Positions 7,968 to 16,482 of a stretch of DNA of 64,000 nt are shown here, piece by piece. Made by a program: the position numbers and the translations under genes. Position 1 is the stretch's first letter. The number at the start of each line of letters is the position of its first letter. The notes beneath the pieces are model-generated. The model was not told where the DNA came from and did not search any database. It worked only from the letters and a program-made list of their open reading frames with translations. The stretch is from an uncultured Victivallis sp. (GTDB lineage: Bacteria; Verrucomicrobiota; Lentisphaeria; Victivallales; Victivallaceae). Where the stretch lies: the NCBI GenBank assembly GCA_944389935.1, contig CALXOE010000014.1, positions 1 through 64,000 of the forward strand, in the 5' to 3' direction.

Positions 7968-9044
7968 ATGGCTTTGATTCTGGGGATTGAAACGAGCTGC
8001 GACGAAACCGCCGCCGCGGTGGTGCGTGACGGGTTCGAGGTGCTCTCGAACAGCGTCGCATCGCAGATCGCCAAACATGCCGCTCACGGCGGAGTTGTGC
8101 CCGAGCTGGCGGCGCGGGAGCATCTGACCGCGCTCACGCCGGTACTCGAGGGGGCGCTCCGGGAGGCGGATGTGACGTTGCGCGATATCGACGCGATCGC
8201 GGTTACGCAGGGGCCGGGATTGATTCCGGCGCTGCTCGTGGGATTGTCGTTTGCGAAAGGGCTGGCGATGGGCAATGGGATTCCCTACGTCGGCGTGAAC
8301 CATTTTATCGGACACATCTACGGGGCGTTTCTCGACGAAGCGAACCGCGAGCTGGAGGATCCGGCGAACTATCCGCTGCTGGCGCTGGTGGTATCGGGCG
8401 GCCACACGTCGCTCGTGCTCATCGACGAACACGGCCGGGCGACCGCGCTCGGGAGCACGATCGACGACGCGGCCGGCGAAGCGCTCGACAAGGGCGCGAA
8501 ACTGCTCGGGCTCGGATATCCGGGCGGACCGATCATGCAGAAGACGGCCGAGGGAAGGGATCCGCACCGTTTTGCGTTTCCCCGGCCGCTGATGGGGGCG
8601 GCGGGCAAGCCGCTCGCGCCCGAGAACCGCTACAACTTCAGCTTCAGCGGGATCAAGACCGCGCTGCTCTATCACGTGAAGAATCATGCCGGGGCGGACG
8701 GCACGCTGCCGGAAGAGCTGCTGCGGGACACGGCCGCCTCTTATCAGGAGGCGGTCATTGACGTGCTCGTGCGCAAGACGCTCGCCGCCGCGCAGGAGAC
8801 CGGCGCGAAGATGATCGTCGCTGCCGGCGGCGTCGCCTGCAACAGCGTGCTGCGCGAGCGGCTGGAACAGCTCACGCCGCGCGGAGTGAAGCTCCGGCTG
8901 GCGGCGCGCAAATACTGCACCGACAATGCCGCGATGATCGGTGGACTCGGATACCATTACTGGAAAAAAGGAACGTTTTCTCCGCTCGACATCGACTCGT
9001 ATGCGCGGCTGCCGCGGATCACGCAGATTCCGTTCCTGGATTAG
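7968..9044 (+). CDS. tsaD: tRNA N6-adenosine threonylcarbamoyltransferase TsaD
   Basis: Catalytic subunit for the t6A37 modification of tRNAs reading ANN codons; it acts with TsaB, TsaC and TsaE, none of which is in the window. The 358-residue protein starts ALILGIETSCDETAAAVV (ASKHA nucleotide-binding fold), carries HAAHGGVVPELAAREH at about 37-52 and the metal-binding HxxxH as NHFIGH (His112, His116), then VSGGHTS and the C-terminal CTDNAAMI with its metal-ligand aspartate. The ATG at 7968 is set by homology and a GACGAGGA ribosome site; a much longer in-frame reading extends upstream but is not homologous. It is followed after 14 bases by a HAD phosphatase gene. Confidence 0.96.
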   Translation: MALILGIETSCDETAAAVVRDGFEVLSNSVASQIAKHAAHGGVVPELAAREHLTALTPVLEGALREADVTLRDIDAIAVTQGPGLIPALLVGLSFAKGLAMGNGIPYVGVNHFIGHIYGAFLDEANRELEDPANYPLLALVVSGGHTSLVLIDEHGRATALGSTIDDAAGEALDKGAKLLGLGYPGGPIMQKTAEGRDPHRFAFPRPLMGAAGKPLAPENRYNFSFSGIKTALLYHVKNHAGADGTLPEELLRDTAASYQEAVIDVLVRKTLAAAQETGAKMIVAAGGVACNSVLRERLEQLTPRGVKLRLAARKYCTDNAAMIGGLGYHYWKKGTFSPLDIDSYARLPRITQIPFLD

Positions 9045-9058
9045 GAGGAGACACTTCG

Positions 9059-9697
9059 ATGGTGAAATTGATTGTATTCGATCTTGACGGTACATTGATC
9101 GACTCCCGGCGCGATCTGGCCGGAGCGGTCAATCACATGCGCGGTTCGATGGGGCTCGAACCGATTTCGACGGAACGGATCGTGACTTTCGTCGGCAACG
9201 GGGTCGCGAATCTCGTTCGGCGTTCGGTGGCGGATGCGGACGTCGATTTTGACGAAGCGCTGCGCCGCATGAAGCGCTATTATGCGGAACATCTGGTTGA
9301 GACGACCTCCCTCTATCCCGGAGTCGCGAGCGGACTTGCCGAACTCGGCCGTGCCGGGATCACGCTGGCCGTGCTGTCAAACAAGCCGACCGATGCGAGC
9401 TGCCGGATTCTCAAGGAGCTCGGGGTCGGCGACCGGTTCGCCGAGATCATCGGCGGGGACGGCGATTTTCCGCTGAAGCCGGAGCCGGACGCACTCCTTG
9501 CGCTGATGCGGAAATTCGACTGCCGCCCGGAACAGTGCTGGATGTTCGGAGATCATTACACCGATCTGGAGGCGGCGCGCCGGGCAGGATGCCGCCGCGC
9601 GCTCGCGCGTTACGGATTTGGAGATCCGAAATCGGAGACGTTCGATTTCGAAGTCGGTTCGTTTCCGGAATTCGTCATGGCTGTCAAGGGGTTTTAA
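9059..9697 (+). CDS. HAD-family phosphoglycolate phosphatase-like hydrolase
   Basis: A 212-residue haloacid dehalogenase-superfamily phosphatase. Motif I is FDLDGTLIDS (nucleophile Asp in DxDGT), motif II is VLSNKPT, the motif III lysine lies in PLKPEPD, and motif IV is FGDHYTDLEAARRAGC. The helical cap between motifs I and II has the size of the Gph/PGP subgroup, which removes 2-phosphoglycolate formed during repair of oxidised DNA ends; substrate assignment within the subgroup is unreliable from sequence. A strong AGGAGGA lies about 10 bases upstream of the ATG. It probably forms one transcript with tsaD. Confidence 0.85.
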   Translation: MVKLIVFDLDGTLIDSRRDLAGAVNHMRGSMGLEPISTERIVTFVGNGVANLVRRSVADADVDFDEALRRMKRYYAEHLVETTSLYPGVASGLAELGRAGITLAVLSNKPTDASCRILKELGVGDRFAEIIGGDGDFPLKPEPDALLALMRKFDCRPEQCWMFGDHYTDLEAARRAGCRRALARYGFGDPKSETFDFEVGSFPEFVMAVKGF

Positions 9698-9743
9698 ACG
9701 CAGATTCTCAATCCGAAGCATTTGGTCAATCAGGAGAAAACGC

Positions 9744-11747
9744 ATGTATCATCTGAGATTCCGCCAGGTCCATCTTGATTTTCACACTTCACCGGATATC
9801 TCCGGAATCGGGGAGAGGTTCGATCGCCGGAAGTGGCAGGAACAGCTGAAGAGGGCGCACGTGAATTCGATCACCTGCTTTTCGATCTGCCATCATGGCT
9901 GGAGTTATCACCCGACCCGGGTCGGGAAAATGCACCCGCATCTGAAGTTCAATCTGCTGCGGGAGCAGATGGATGCGGCTCATGAGATCGATGTGAATGT
10001 TCCGGTTTACATTACGGCCGGATTCAATCACCGGCTGTCGCTGGAACATCCGGAATGGAACGAATATTCGTTCGAGGGGAAAGGGCCGGACCCGCTGCGC
10101 GGCGGCTTCATCAAACTCTGTTTCAACACGCCGTACCTCGATCTGCTGTGCGAGGAGATTGAGGAGACCGCGGCTCTGTTCCCGGATGCGAACGGAATCT
10201 TTCTGGACATCATCAACCAGGGGCAATGCTGCTGTCCGCGCTGTATGAAGGGAATGCTGGACGCGGGGCTTGACCCCGCCCTGGAATCAGACCGGGTCAA
10301 ATTCGCCCGCAAGGTGCTCGAGAACTATTATGTTCGCACGACCGCAGCCGCCCGGAAGCTCAATCCGGAGATGCCGGTGTTTCATAACAGCGGTCATGTC
10401 TCGGTCGGCGACACCGGAATCCTCAAGTATTTCAGCCACCTTGAACTCGAGAGCCTGCCGACCGGCGGCTGGGGGTACGACCACTATCCGTTTTCCGCGG
10501 CGTACAGCCGGAATCTGGGGCTCGATTTCCTCGGCATGACCGGGAAGTTCCACACGACCTGGGGGGAATTCGGCGGTTTCAAGCATCCGAACGCGCTGCG
10601 TTACGAGTGCGCTGCGATGATTGCGAATGGTTCCAAATGCAGCGTCGGCGACCAGCTTCATCCGGACGGGGAACTCGATGAGACCACTTACGATATGATC
10701 GGGGAGGCCTACGCCGAAGTTGAACAGAAAGAGGCCTGGTGCGACAACGTCAGCTCCCTCGCCGAGGTCGCGATCCTCGCCGTGGCCGGGATCACCGGCA
10801 AACGCGATGTCCCGCCTGATGTGGGTGCGGCGCGCATTCTGCTTGAGGCGCATATTCCGTTCGATGTGGTCGACGCGGGGATGGATTTCTCCCGTTATCG
10901 CTTCCTCGTGCTGCCGGACGAGGTGACGGTCGACGCGGCGCTGCGGGAGAAGCTCGGGCGCTTCACTGCGGATGGCGGGAAGCTGATCCTCTCGGCCGGG
11001 AGCGGACTCGATCCGGAACGGCAGGCGTTTGTGCTCGATCTGCCGTTTGTCGACGAGGGGTGGAGTCCGTGGTCGCCGGATTACGTGCTTGCGGCTCCGG
11101 AATTCGCGCCCGGATATATGAAGACGCCGTTTGTGATGTATCTGCCCTCGCGCCGGATCAGGGCGCGCGGCGGCGTCTCGCTCGGACAGGTGTACGATCC
11201 CTGGTTCAACCGCGGATTCCGGCACTTCTGCAGCCATCAGCATGCGCCGTACCGTACGGAACCGTCCGGCTTCGACGCGGGGGTGATGACGGACAATGTC
11301 CTGTATTTCGCTCACCCGGTCTTTTCGATCTACCGCGGGTTCGGAATGGTTTACCTGCAGGAGTTTGTGGTGAACGCCCTGCGGCGTTTTCTCGGGGCGG
11401 AGCTGCAGGTTGAAACCTCTCTGCCGACCACGGGCCGGGTGACGTTTTTCGACCAGCCGGAAGAGAAACGCGCGGTGCTGCATCTGCTCTACGCGAACAC
11501 GGTCAACCGCGGTGGCGGCGGGCTGCATCTGCTGAATCAGCCGCACTCGAACGGCTACGCGATCGAGGTGATCGAGGAGCTTCTGCCGCTGGCGAATGTC
11601 AAGGTCTCGGTGAAACCGCCGCGCCCGGTCAGGTCGGTGCGGTTCGTCCCGCAGGGCGAGGCCGTTCCGTTTGTGGAGAAGAACGGGCGGATCGAGTTCA
11701 CCGTTCCGGAACTCCTCTGCCATCAGATGGTGGAATTCGCTTATTGA
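9744..11747 (+). CDS. Putative glycoside hydrolase (GHL6-like) with beta-galactosidase-type trimerisation domain
   Basis: A 667-residue protein without a signal peptide, so probably cytoplasmic. Residues of about 1-330 have the features of the GHL6 hypothetical glycosidase family: an early FRQVHLDFHTSPDISGIG, the block NSITCFSICHHGWSYHPT, then FLDIINQGQCCCPRCM with a conserved acidic strand end and clustered cysteines. The middle region (around VGAARILLEAHIPFDVVDAG and the block from FLVLPDEV) matches the beta-galactosidase trimerisation-like fold, and the C-terminus is beta-rich. Such proteins are expected to act on plant or host glycans; the substrate is unknown (fucosidase- or galactosidase-like action is possible). 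The ATG at 9744 has a CAGGAGAAA ribosome site. A serine hydrolase gene follows closely and may be co-transcribed. Confidence 0.75.
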   Translation: MYHLRFRQVHLDFHTSPDISGIGERFDRRKWQEQLKRAHVNSITCFSICHHGWSYHPTRVGKMHPHLKFNLLREQMDAAHEIDVNVPVYITAGFNHRLSLEHPEWNEYSFEGKGPDPLRGGFIKLCFNTPYLDLLCEEIEETAALFPDANGIFLDIINQGQCCCPRCMKGMLDAGLDPALESDRVKFARKVLENYYVRTTAAARKLNPEMPVFHNSGHVSVGDTGILKYFSHLELESLPTGGWGYDHYPFSAAYSRNLGLDFLGMTGKFHTTWGEFGGFKHPNALRYECAAMIANGSKCSVGDQLHPDGELDETTYDMIGEAYAEVEQKEAWCDNVSSLAEVAILAVAGITGKRDVPPDVGAARILLEAHIPFDVVDAGMDFSRYRFLVLPDEVTVDAALREKLGRFTADGGKLILSAGSGLDPERQAFVLDLPFVDEGWSPWSPDYVLAAPEFAPGYMKTPFVMYLPSRRIRARGGVSLGQVYDPWFNRGFRHFCSHQHAPYRTEPSGFDAGVMTDNVLYFAHPVFSIYRGFGMVYLQEFVVNALRRFLGAELQVETSLPTTGRVTFFDQPEEKRAVLHLLYANTVNRGGGGLHLLNQPHSNGYAIEVIEELLPLANVKVSVKPPRPVRSVRFVPQGEAVPFVEKNGRIEFTVPELLCHQMVEFAY

Positions 11748-11783
11748 GCAGCGGCAGCGCGCCGGGTGGGGGGAGGTCGCACC

Positions 11784-12803
11784 GTGGAGAGAATCCGTGA
11801 AATCGTCGAAGCCGGAATCCGCGACGGCGTGATCCACGGCGCCGCCGTTGCCGCCGGCAGTCGCGACGGACTGCTGCTGAAAGCCGGGTATGGCGAAGCG
11901 GCGCCCGGAGTCCCGATGACTCCCGGAACGATCGTCGACGTCGCGAGCGTGACCAAGGCGGTGGCGACGACCACGGCGCTGTTGATCTGCCGCGACCGGA
12001 AGCTGATCGATTTCGATGCGCCGTTCACGCGGTATCTGCCGGATTTCGGACCCGCGCTGCCGGAGCCGGTCTCTGTGCGGCAGCTTGCGATGCACGTTTC
12101 GGGCTTTACGCACGACGGGCATGCGGAGCGGCAGTATTTCTCCGAGTCCGGGGTGGAGATCATGCGCAATATTCTGCGCTTCCCGCCGGAGAAACCGGCC
12201 GGGAAATGCGTTGAATACATGTGCTGGAACTTCCTGCTGCTGGGACTCATCGTCGAACGTGTGGCCGGGGAGCGGCTCGACTCGTTCTGTGCACGGGAGA
12301 TTTTTGAACCGCTCGGCATGAGCGACACGGCGCTCGGGCGTCCGGTATCGCAGGATCGTGCGAAACTCGCGCAGACGATCGGGACGGAACATCCCGGGGA
12401 GATTTCGGATTTCATCGCGTTCCGGGTCTACCGGGACGGTCTGTGTGCTGGCAATGCGGGGCTCTTCTCGACGGCGCGCGACCTCGTGAAATTCGGGCGC
12501 TGCATTCTGCGGCACGGGGAGGGGCTTTTCAGCGAAGAGTCGTTCCGGGAGATGACGACGCCCCGCACGCCGGCAGGAGCGCTGCCCGAACGCAGTTTCG
12601 GCTGGATCGTGCGGGACGGGTTTTCGCCGCCCGCCGCCTCCGCCGGGACGGTGTTTCACTCCGGCTGGAGCGGCCAGACCGTGCTGTACGACTGGAAGAA
12701 AGGACGTTCCGCCGTGGTGCTTACGACGCGCTGCGGCGATTATGACCGCGCGAAACGCGACCGGTTCGCGATCGCGGAGCTGCTGCTTGAGCAATTCAAC
12801 TGA
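11784..12803 (+). CDS. Serine hydrolase of the beta-lactamase/class C (S12) family
   Basis: A 339-residue penicillin-binding-fold hydrolase. The nucleophile motif SxxK is ASVTK (Ser55, Lys58) and the KTG-equivalent is HSG near His292. The second motif, normally Y-x-N, reads Y-M-C (Tyr145), a variant seen among esterase-like members, so an esterase or D-peptidase role is more likely than beta-lactamase. There is no signal peptide; it appears cytoplasmic, unusual for a cell-wall enzyme. The start was set at GTG 11784, seven bases after GGGGGGAGG; an in-frame GTG at 11766 lies within that purine tract. It sits 36 bases after the glycosidase and 19 before a nitroreductase, probably one operon; it may remove acyl groups from the same glycan substrate. 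Confidence 0.85.
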   Translation: MERIREIVEAGIRDGVIHGAAVAAGSRDGLLLKAGYGEAAPGVPMTPGTIVDVASVTKAVATTTALLICRDRKLIDFDAPFTRYLPDFGPALPEPVSVRQLAMHVSGFTHDGHAERQYFSESGVEIMRNILRFPPEKPAGKCVEYMCWNFLLLGLIVERVAGERLDSFCAREIFEPLGMSDTALGRPVSQDRAKLAQTIGTEHPGEISDFIAFRVYRDGLCAGNAGLFSTARDLVKFGRCILRHGEGLFSEESFREMTTPRTPAGALPERSFGWIVRDGFSPPAASAGTVFHSGWSGQTVLYDWKKGRSAVVLTTRCGDYDRAKRDRFAIAELLLEQFN

Positions 12804-12822
12804 AGAGATGAGGAGGGAAGAG

Positions 12823-13650
12823 ATGAACGAGTTTCAGTTTTTCGTCGATGATTCAAAGTGTATCAAATGCGGAGCCTGTATCCGGGATTGCGCGCTGGAG
12901 ATGCTGGAGTTCGACCCGGAGCGGGAACTGCCGCATGTGATTCCGGGGACGGAAGACTCCTGCACCCGGTGCCAGCACTGTCTCGCCATCTGCCCGACCG
13001 GAGCGCTGGAGATTTTCGGGCGCGATCCGGAGGAGAGTCTGCCGCCGGATTCCAATCCGAATCCGGAGGAGATCCTCTCGCTCATCGCGAACCGCCGTTC
13101 GTTCCGCAGTTACCGGCATGAGAATCTCGACGCCGTGACGCTCGATAAACTCAAGGATATGTTGAAATTCGTGCCGACGGGGGTCAATTCGCACTCTCTG
13201 TGCTTCGCGTTTGTCGACGATATGAATGTGATGGATGAGTTCCGGAAATGCGTTTCGGACGGAATCGCCGCGATGTTCAAACAGGATCCGCTGCCGCCGT
13301 TCCTCGCCCGGATGGCCCGTTATCACAAACAGCTCCGGCGCGGAAAGGATGTGATTTTCCGTGGAGCGCCGCACATGCTTGTGGTGGCAGCGAAAGAGGA
13401 TTCCGCCACGCCGGTGGTCGATCCGGTGATCGCGCTTTCGTACTTTGAGCTCTATGCACAGTCGCTCGGAGTCGGCACGCTCTGGTGCGGACTTGCGATG
13501 GGGGCGCTTCAGGCGTTCCCGGAACTGTTGAAGCGGCTGGATCTGCCGGAGGGCTACCGGGCTGGATACTGCATGCTCTTCGGACCGACGGATCTGCGGT
13601 ATCGCCGGGCGGTTCAGCCCGATCCGGTGCGGATTCTCTCGGTCCGGTGA
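12823..13650 (+). CDS. Ferredoxin-nitroreductase fusion protein
   Basis: A 275-residue flavoprotein with an N-terminal 2x[4Fe-4S] ferredoxin domain (Cys13, 16, 19, 23 and Cys47, 50, 53, 57) fused to an FMN nitroreductase-fold domain (from about 78: ILSLIANRRSFRSYRHENL, then FRGAPHMLVVAA and the AQSLGVGTLWCGLAM segment). Family members in anaerobes couple ferredoxin-level electrons to flavin reduction of unknown acceptors. AGGAGGG at 12811 supports the ATG at 12823. It lies within a plus-strand run between the serine hydrolase and the CCA-adding enzyme, with 7 bases to the latter, so these genes are probably co-transcribed without an obvious functional link. Confidence 0.9.
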   Translation: MNEFQFFVDDSKCIKCGACIRDCALEMLEFDPERELPHVIPGTEDSCTRCQHCLAICPTGALEIFGRDPEESLPPDSNPNPEEILSLIANRRSFRSYRHENLDAVTLDKLKDMLKFVPTGVNSHSLCFAFVDDMNVMDEFRKCVSDGIAAMFKQDPLPPFLARMARYHKQLRRGKDVIFRGAPHMLVVAAKEDSATPVVDPVIALSYFELYAQSLGVGTLWCGLAMGALQAFPELLKRLDLPEGYRAGYCMLFGPTDLRYRRAVQPDPVRILSVR

Positions 13651-13657
13651 GGTCCAT

Positions 13658-15034
13658 ATGGAGCACATCTCCGCAGAGTTCCGCTCCACGCCCATGCTTG
13701 AGGCGGCCGCGTCGGTCGTGAAAACATTGTGCGAGGCCGGGTTCGAGAGCGGGCTGGTCGGCGGCTGCGTCCGCGATCTGCTGCTCGGCCGGACGCCGGC
13801 GGATTGCGATATCGTGACGACGGCGCACCCGGAGCGGATCGCGAGGCTGTTTCCCGACAGTCGTCTGGTCGGCGCGAGTTTCGGGGTGTCGCTCGTGCGT
13901 GCGGGGGAATTCGAGTTTGAAGTCGCCTCCGCCCGCGAGGAGCGGTTCTACCTCGACGGCCGCCATCCGGAGGAGGTGCGTTACACGGAAGATCTCGCGG
14001 TTGACATGCGCCGCCGCGACTTTACGATCAACGCACTCTGGTTTGATCCCTTGGAGAAACTCGTTTACGACACGGTCGGGGGGCTCGCCGATCTCGACCG
14101 GGGCGTCATTCGGACCGTCGGGAATCCGGAGGAACGGTTCGGGGAGGATTTTCTGCGGATGCTGCGGGCGGTGCGGTTCGCCTCGCGGCTGCGGTTTGAA
14201 CTCGCTCCCGGGACGGAGCGTGCCATCACCGCACTTGCGCCCCGGGCCGCGCTTCTGGCCGGGGAGCGGATCCGGGCGGAGATCTCCTCTATGCTGGCCG
14301 GGCCGGATCCCGCGCGGGCGATGCGGCTGCTTCAGAGGACCGGCCTCATGGCGGCCGTTCTGCCGGAAGTCGCCGCGATGGCGGGGGTCGAACAGCCGCC
14401 GGAGTTTCACCCCGAGGGGGATGTGTTTGTCCACACCATGCTGATGCTCGAACACATGGCGTATCCCGATCCGCTGCTCGGCTGGAGCGTGCTGCTGCAC
14501 GACATCGGCAAGCCGCGGACATTCAGCGTGGAAGAAGAGAGCGGGCGGATCCGCTTTTTCGGGCACGAGGCGCTCGGGGCGGAGATGGCCGCGGAGATTC
14601 TGGACCGGCTTCACTTCTCCTGCGCCGACCGGGACCGGGTGGTGCAGGCGGTGCGGAATCACATGCGGTTCGCCTTTGTGACGGAGATGAAGAGCGCGAA
14701 GCTGCGGAGATTGCTGGCGGATCCGAATTTCCCGCTGGAACTGGAGCTGCACCGTCTCGACTGCATCGCCTGTCACGGGATCATGGACGGATTCGTTTTT
14801 CTGCTGGATGAGCTGCGCCGCGCACCGGAACAGGCTGTTCTGCCGGATCCGCTGGTCATGGGACGCGACCTGGTTGCGGCGGGGAGGCGTCCCGGGCGCT
14901 GTTTCCGCCCGGTGCTCGACGCGATTTACGACCGGCAGCTGGCGGGGGAGTTCGGTTCACGGGAGGAGGCGCTCGCTTCCGCGCTGTCGCTGCTCGACGC
15001 CGAAGAGAGGCGCGCAGGAGGAGAAAACAGTTGA
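13658..15034 (+). CDS. CCA tRNA nucleotidyltransferase / poly(A) polymerase family with HD domain
   Basis: A 458-residue class II nucleotidyltransferase that builds or repairs tRNA CCA ends (or adds poly(A)). It has the GGCVRD helix-turn (35-40), catalytic Asp49/Asp51 in ADCDIVTT, RRRDFTINAL near 118-127 and the EERFGEDFLRMLRAVRFASR segment of the neck. The C-terminal half carries an HD phosphohydrolase site (His259, LLHDIGKP with His281/Asp282), typical of bacterial CCA enzymes with 2'-phosphatase-type activity. The tRNA-Arg in this window encodes CCA, so the enzyme may mainly repair ends. CCA-adding and poly(A) polymerase specificity cannot be separated by eye. The TGA stop lies inside the -35 of the next promoter. 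Confidence 0.9.
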   Translation: MEHISAEFRSTPMLEAAASVVKTLCEAGFESGLVGGCVRDLLLGRTPADCDIVTTAHPERIARLFPDSRLVGASFGVSLVRAGEFEFEVASAREERFYLDGRHPEEVRYTEDLAVDMRRRDFTINALWFDPLEKLVYDTVGGLADLDRGVIRTVGNPEERFGEDFLRMLRAVRFASRLRFELAPGTERAITALAPRAALLAGERIRAEISSMLAGPDPARAMRLLQRTGLMAAVLPEVAAMAGVEQPPEFHPEGDVFVHTMLMLEHMAYPDPLLGWSVLLHDIGKPRTFSVEEESGRIRFFGHEALGAEMAAEILDRLHFSCADRDRVVQAVRNHMRFAFVTEMKSAKLRRLLADPNFPLELELHRLDCIACHGIMDGFVFLLDELRRAPEQAVLPDPLVMGRDLVAAGRRPGRCFRPVLDAIYDRQLAGEFGSREEALASALSLLDAEERRAGGENS

Positions 15035-15059
15035 TTTCCGGCGCTTTATGGTGTATATT
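15031..15059 (+). promoter_or_regulatory. Promoter of the phenylacetate-CoA ligase gene
   Basis: -35 TTGATT (15031-15036), 17-bp spacer, -10 TATATT (15054-15059), 31 bases before the ATG. The -35 overlaps the stop codon of the upstream gene. Confidence 0.7.
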
Positions 15060-15090
15060 ACGCGATCAAACCAACAAGGGGCCCTGAAAA

Positions 15091-16404
15091 ATGTCGCTTT
15101 ACCAGAATGATAACCTGAGCGCGCTCGACTACGTGCAGCAGGATTACCTGCGCGAACTTCAGCTCGAGCGGTTGAAGAAGATTGTCTCTCACGCCTACAA
15201 CCATGTGGCGCTTTTCCGCAGCCGGATGGACGAACGCAAATTGCGCCCGGAGGATGTGAAGACGCTTTCCGATCTCGGCAAACTTCCTTTCATGGTGAAA
15301 GCGGATTTGCGTGACACCTATCCGTTCGGGCTCTTTGCCGTGCCGATGTCGCAGGTGGTGCGTCTGCACGCTTCGAGCGGGACCACGGGCAAGCCGATCG
15401 TGGTCGGCTACACCCGGCAGGATCTTGAAGTGTGGATGGAGGTCATGAAGCGGGCTCTCGCGAGCTGCGGGCTCACAAATGAGGATATCATTCAGGTATC
15501 GTACGGGTACGGGCTCTTCACGGGCGGACTTGGCGCGCACTACGGCGCCGAGGCGCTCGGCGCGACCGTGGTGCCGACTTCCGGCGGCAACACGCAGCGG
15601 CAGATCATGCTCATGCGCGACTTCGGGACGACCGCGGTCTGCTGTACGCCCTCCTACTTCTACCATATGACCGAAAAAGCCATGGAGAACGGGATCGACA
15701 TGCGCAAGCTGCCGATCCGGGCGGGTGTCTTCGGCGCCGAACCGTGGACCGAGGAGATGCGCAAACGGATCGAGGATGCCGCCGGCATCAAGGCTTATGA
15801 CATCTACGGTCTTTCCGAGATCATCGGGCCGGGCGTGGCGATCGAGTGCCGCTGCCAGAAAGGGATGCACATTTTCGAGGATCATTTTTATCCGGAGATC
15901 ATCAATCCGGAGACGGGCGAGGTTCTGCCGGACGGGGAGTTCGGGGAACTCGTGCTCACGACGCTGTCGAAGTACGCCATGCCGATGATCCGGTATCGCA
16001 CGCGCGATCTGACGCGGATCGTCGCCGAACCGTGTGCGTGCGGGCGGACGCTCCGGCGTATCGCGCGCATCTCCTCGCGCAGCGACGATATGTTCATCAT
16101 TCGCGGCGTGAACGTCTTCCCGTCGCAGATTGAGACGGCGCTGCTCTCGGTCGAGGGGACGACCGCGAATTACAACATCATTTTGAGTACCGAGAACGGT
16201 CTTGACAGCCTCGAGGTCGATGTCGAGGTGACTGAAGAGCTCTTCTCGGACAAGGTGCGTTCGATGGAGGGGCTGCAGCAGCGGCTGACCGCCGCGGTCG
16301 AGGGGTTGATCGGGCTGCGGGTCCGGGTCAAGCTCGTCGCGCCGAACACGATTCAGCGCAGCGAAGGCAAGGCCCGCCGCGTGATCGACCGGCGCGAACG
16401 CTGA
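15091..16404 (+). CDS. paaK: Phenylacetate-CoA ligase
   Basis: A 437-residue adenylate-forming enzyme that converts phenylacetate (or a similar aryl acid) plus CoA and ATP to the acyl-CoA. The AMP-binding P-loop RLHASSGTTGKP is at 91-102; YDIYGLSEIIGPGVAIEC, the block from MPMIRYRTRDLTRI and the C-terminal lysine region ending KARRVIDRR match the PaaK family and its length. In anaerobic gut or sediment bacteria this enzyme is often linked to 2-oxoacid ferredoxin oxidoreductases for reversible aromatic amino acid metabolism; those are not adjacent here. It has its own promoter and a strong terminator, so it is a monocistronic unit. AAGGGG lies upstream of the ATG. Confidence 0.95.
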   Translation: MSLYQNDNLSALDYVQQDYLRELQLERLKKIVSHAYNHVALFRSRMDERKLRPEDVKTLSDLGKLPFMVKADLRDTYPFGLFAVPMSQVVRLHASSGTTGKPIVVGYTRQDLEVWMEVMKRALASCGLTNEDIIQVSYGYGLFTGGLGAHYGAEALGATVVPTSGGNTQRQIMLMRDFGTTAVCCTPSYFYHMTEKAMENGIDMRKLPIRAGVFGAEPWTEEMRKRIEDAAGIKAYDIYGLSEIIGPGVAIECRCQKGMHIFEDHFYPEIINPETGEVLPDGEFGELVLTTLSKYAMPMIRYRTRDLTRIVAEPCACGRTLRRIARISSRSDDMFIIRGVNVFPSQIETALLSVEGTTANYNIILSTENGLDSLEVDVEVTEELFSDKVRSMEGLQQRLTAAVEGLIGLRVRVKLVAPNTIQRSEGKARRVIDRRER

Positions 16405-16430
16405 GTCGCGTACAAAACGAAAGAAGAGGA

Positions 16431-16462
16431 GGGGGGACTGACAGGGTGTCTCCCCTTTTTTT
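16431..16462 (+). terminator. Rho-independent terminator of paaK
   Basis: An 8-bp stem, GGGGGGAC (16431-16438) with GTCTCCCC (16448-16455, one G-T pair), a 9-base loop and seven T residues (16456-16462). Confidence 0.9.
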
Positions 16463-16482
16463 GCCGGGGGGAGGTTGAGGGA

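Noticed and set aside
10287..12794. An 835-codon minus-strand frame opposite the GHL6-like and serine hydrolase genes
   Set aside because: Antisense shadow with no motif, no ribosome site and a low-complexity Arg/His composition.
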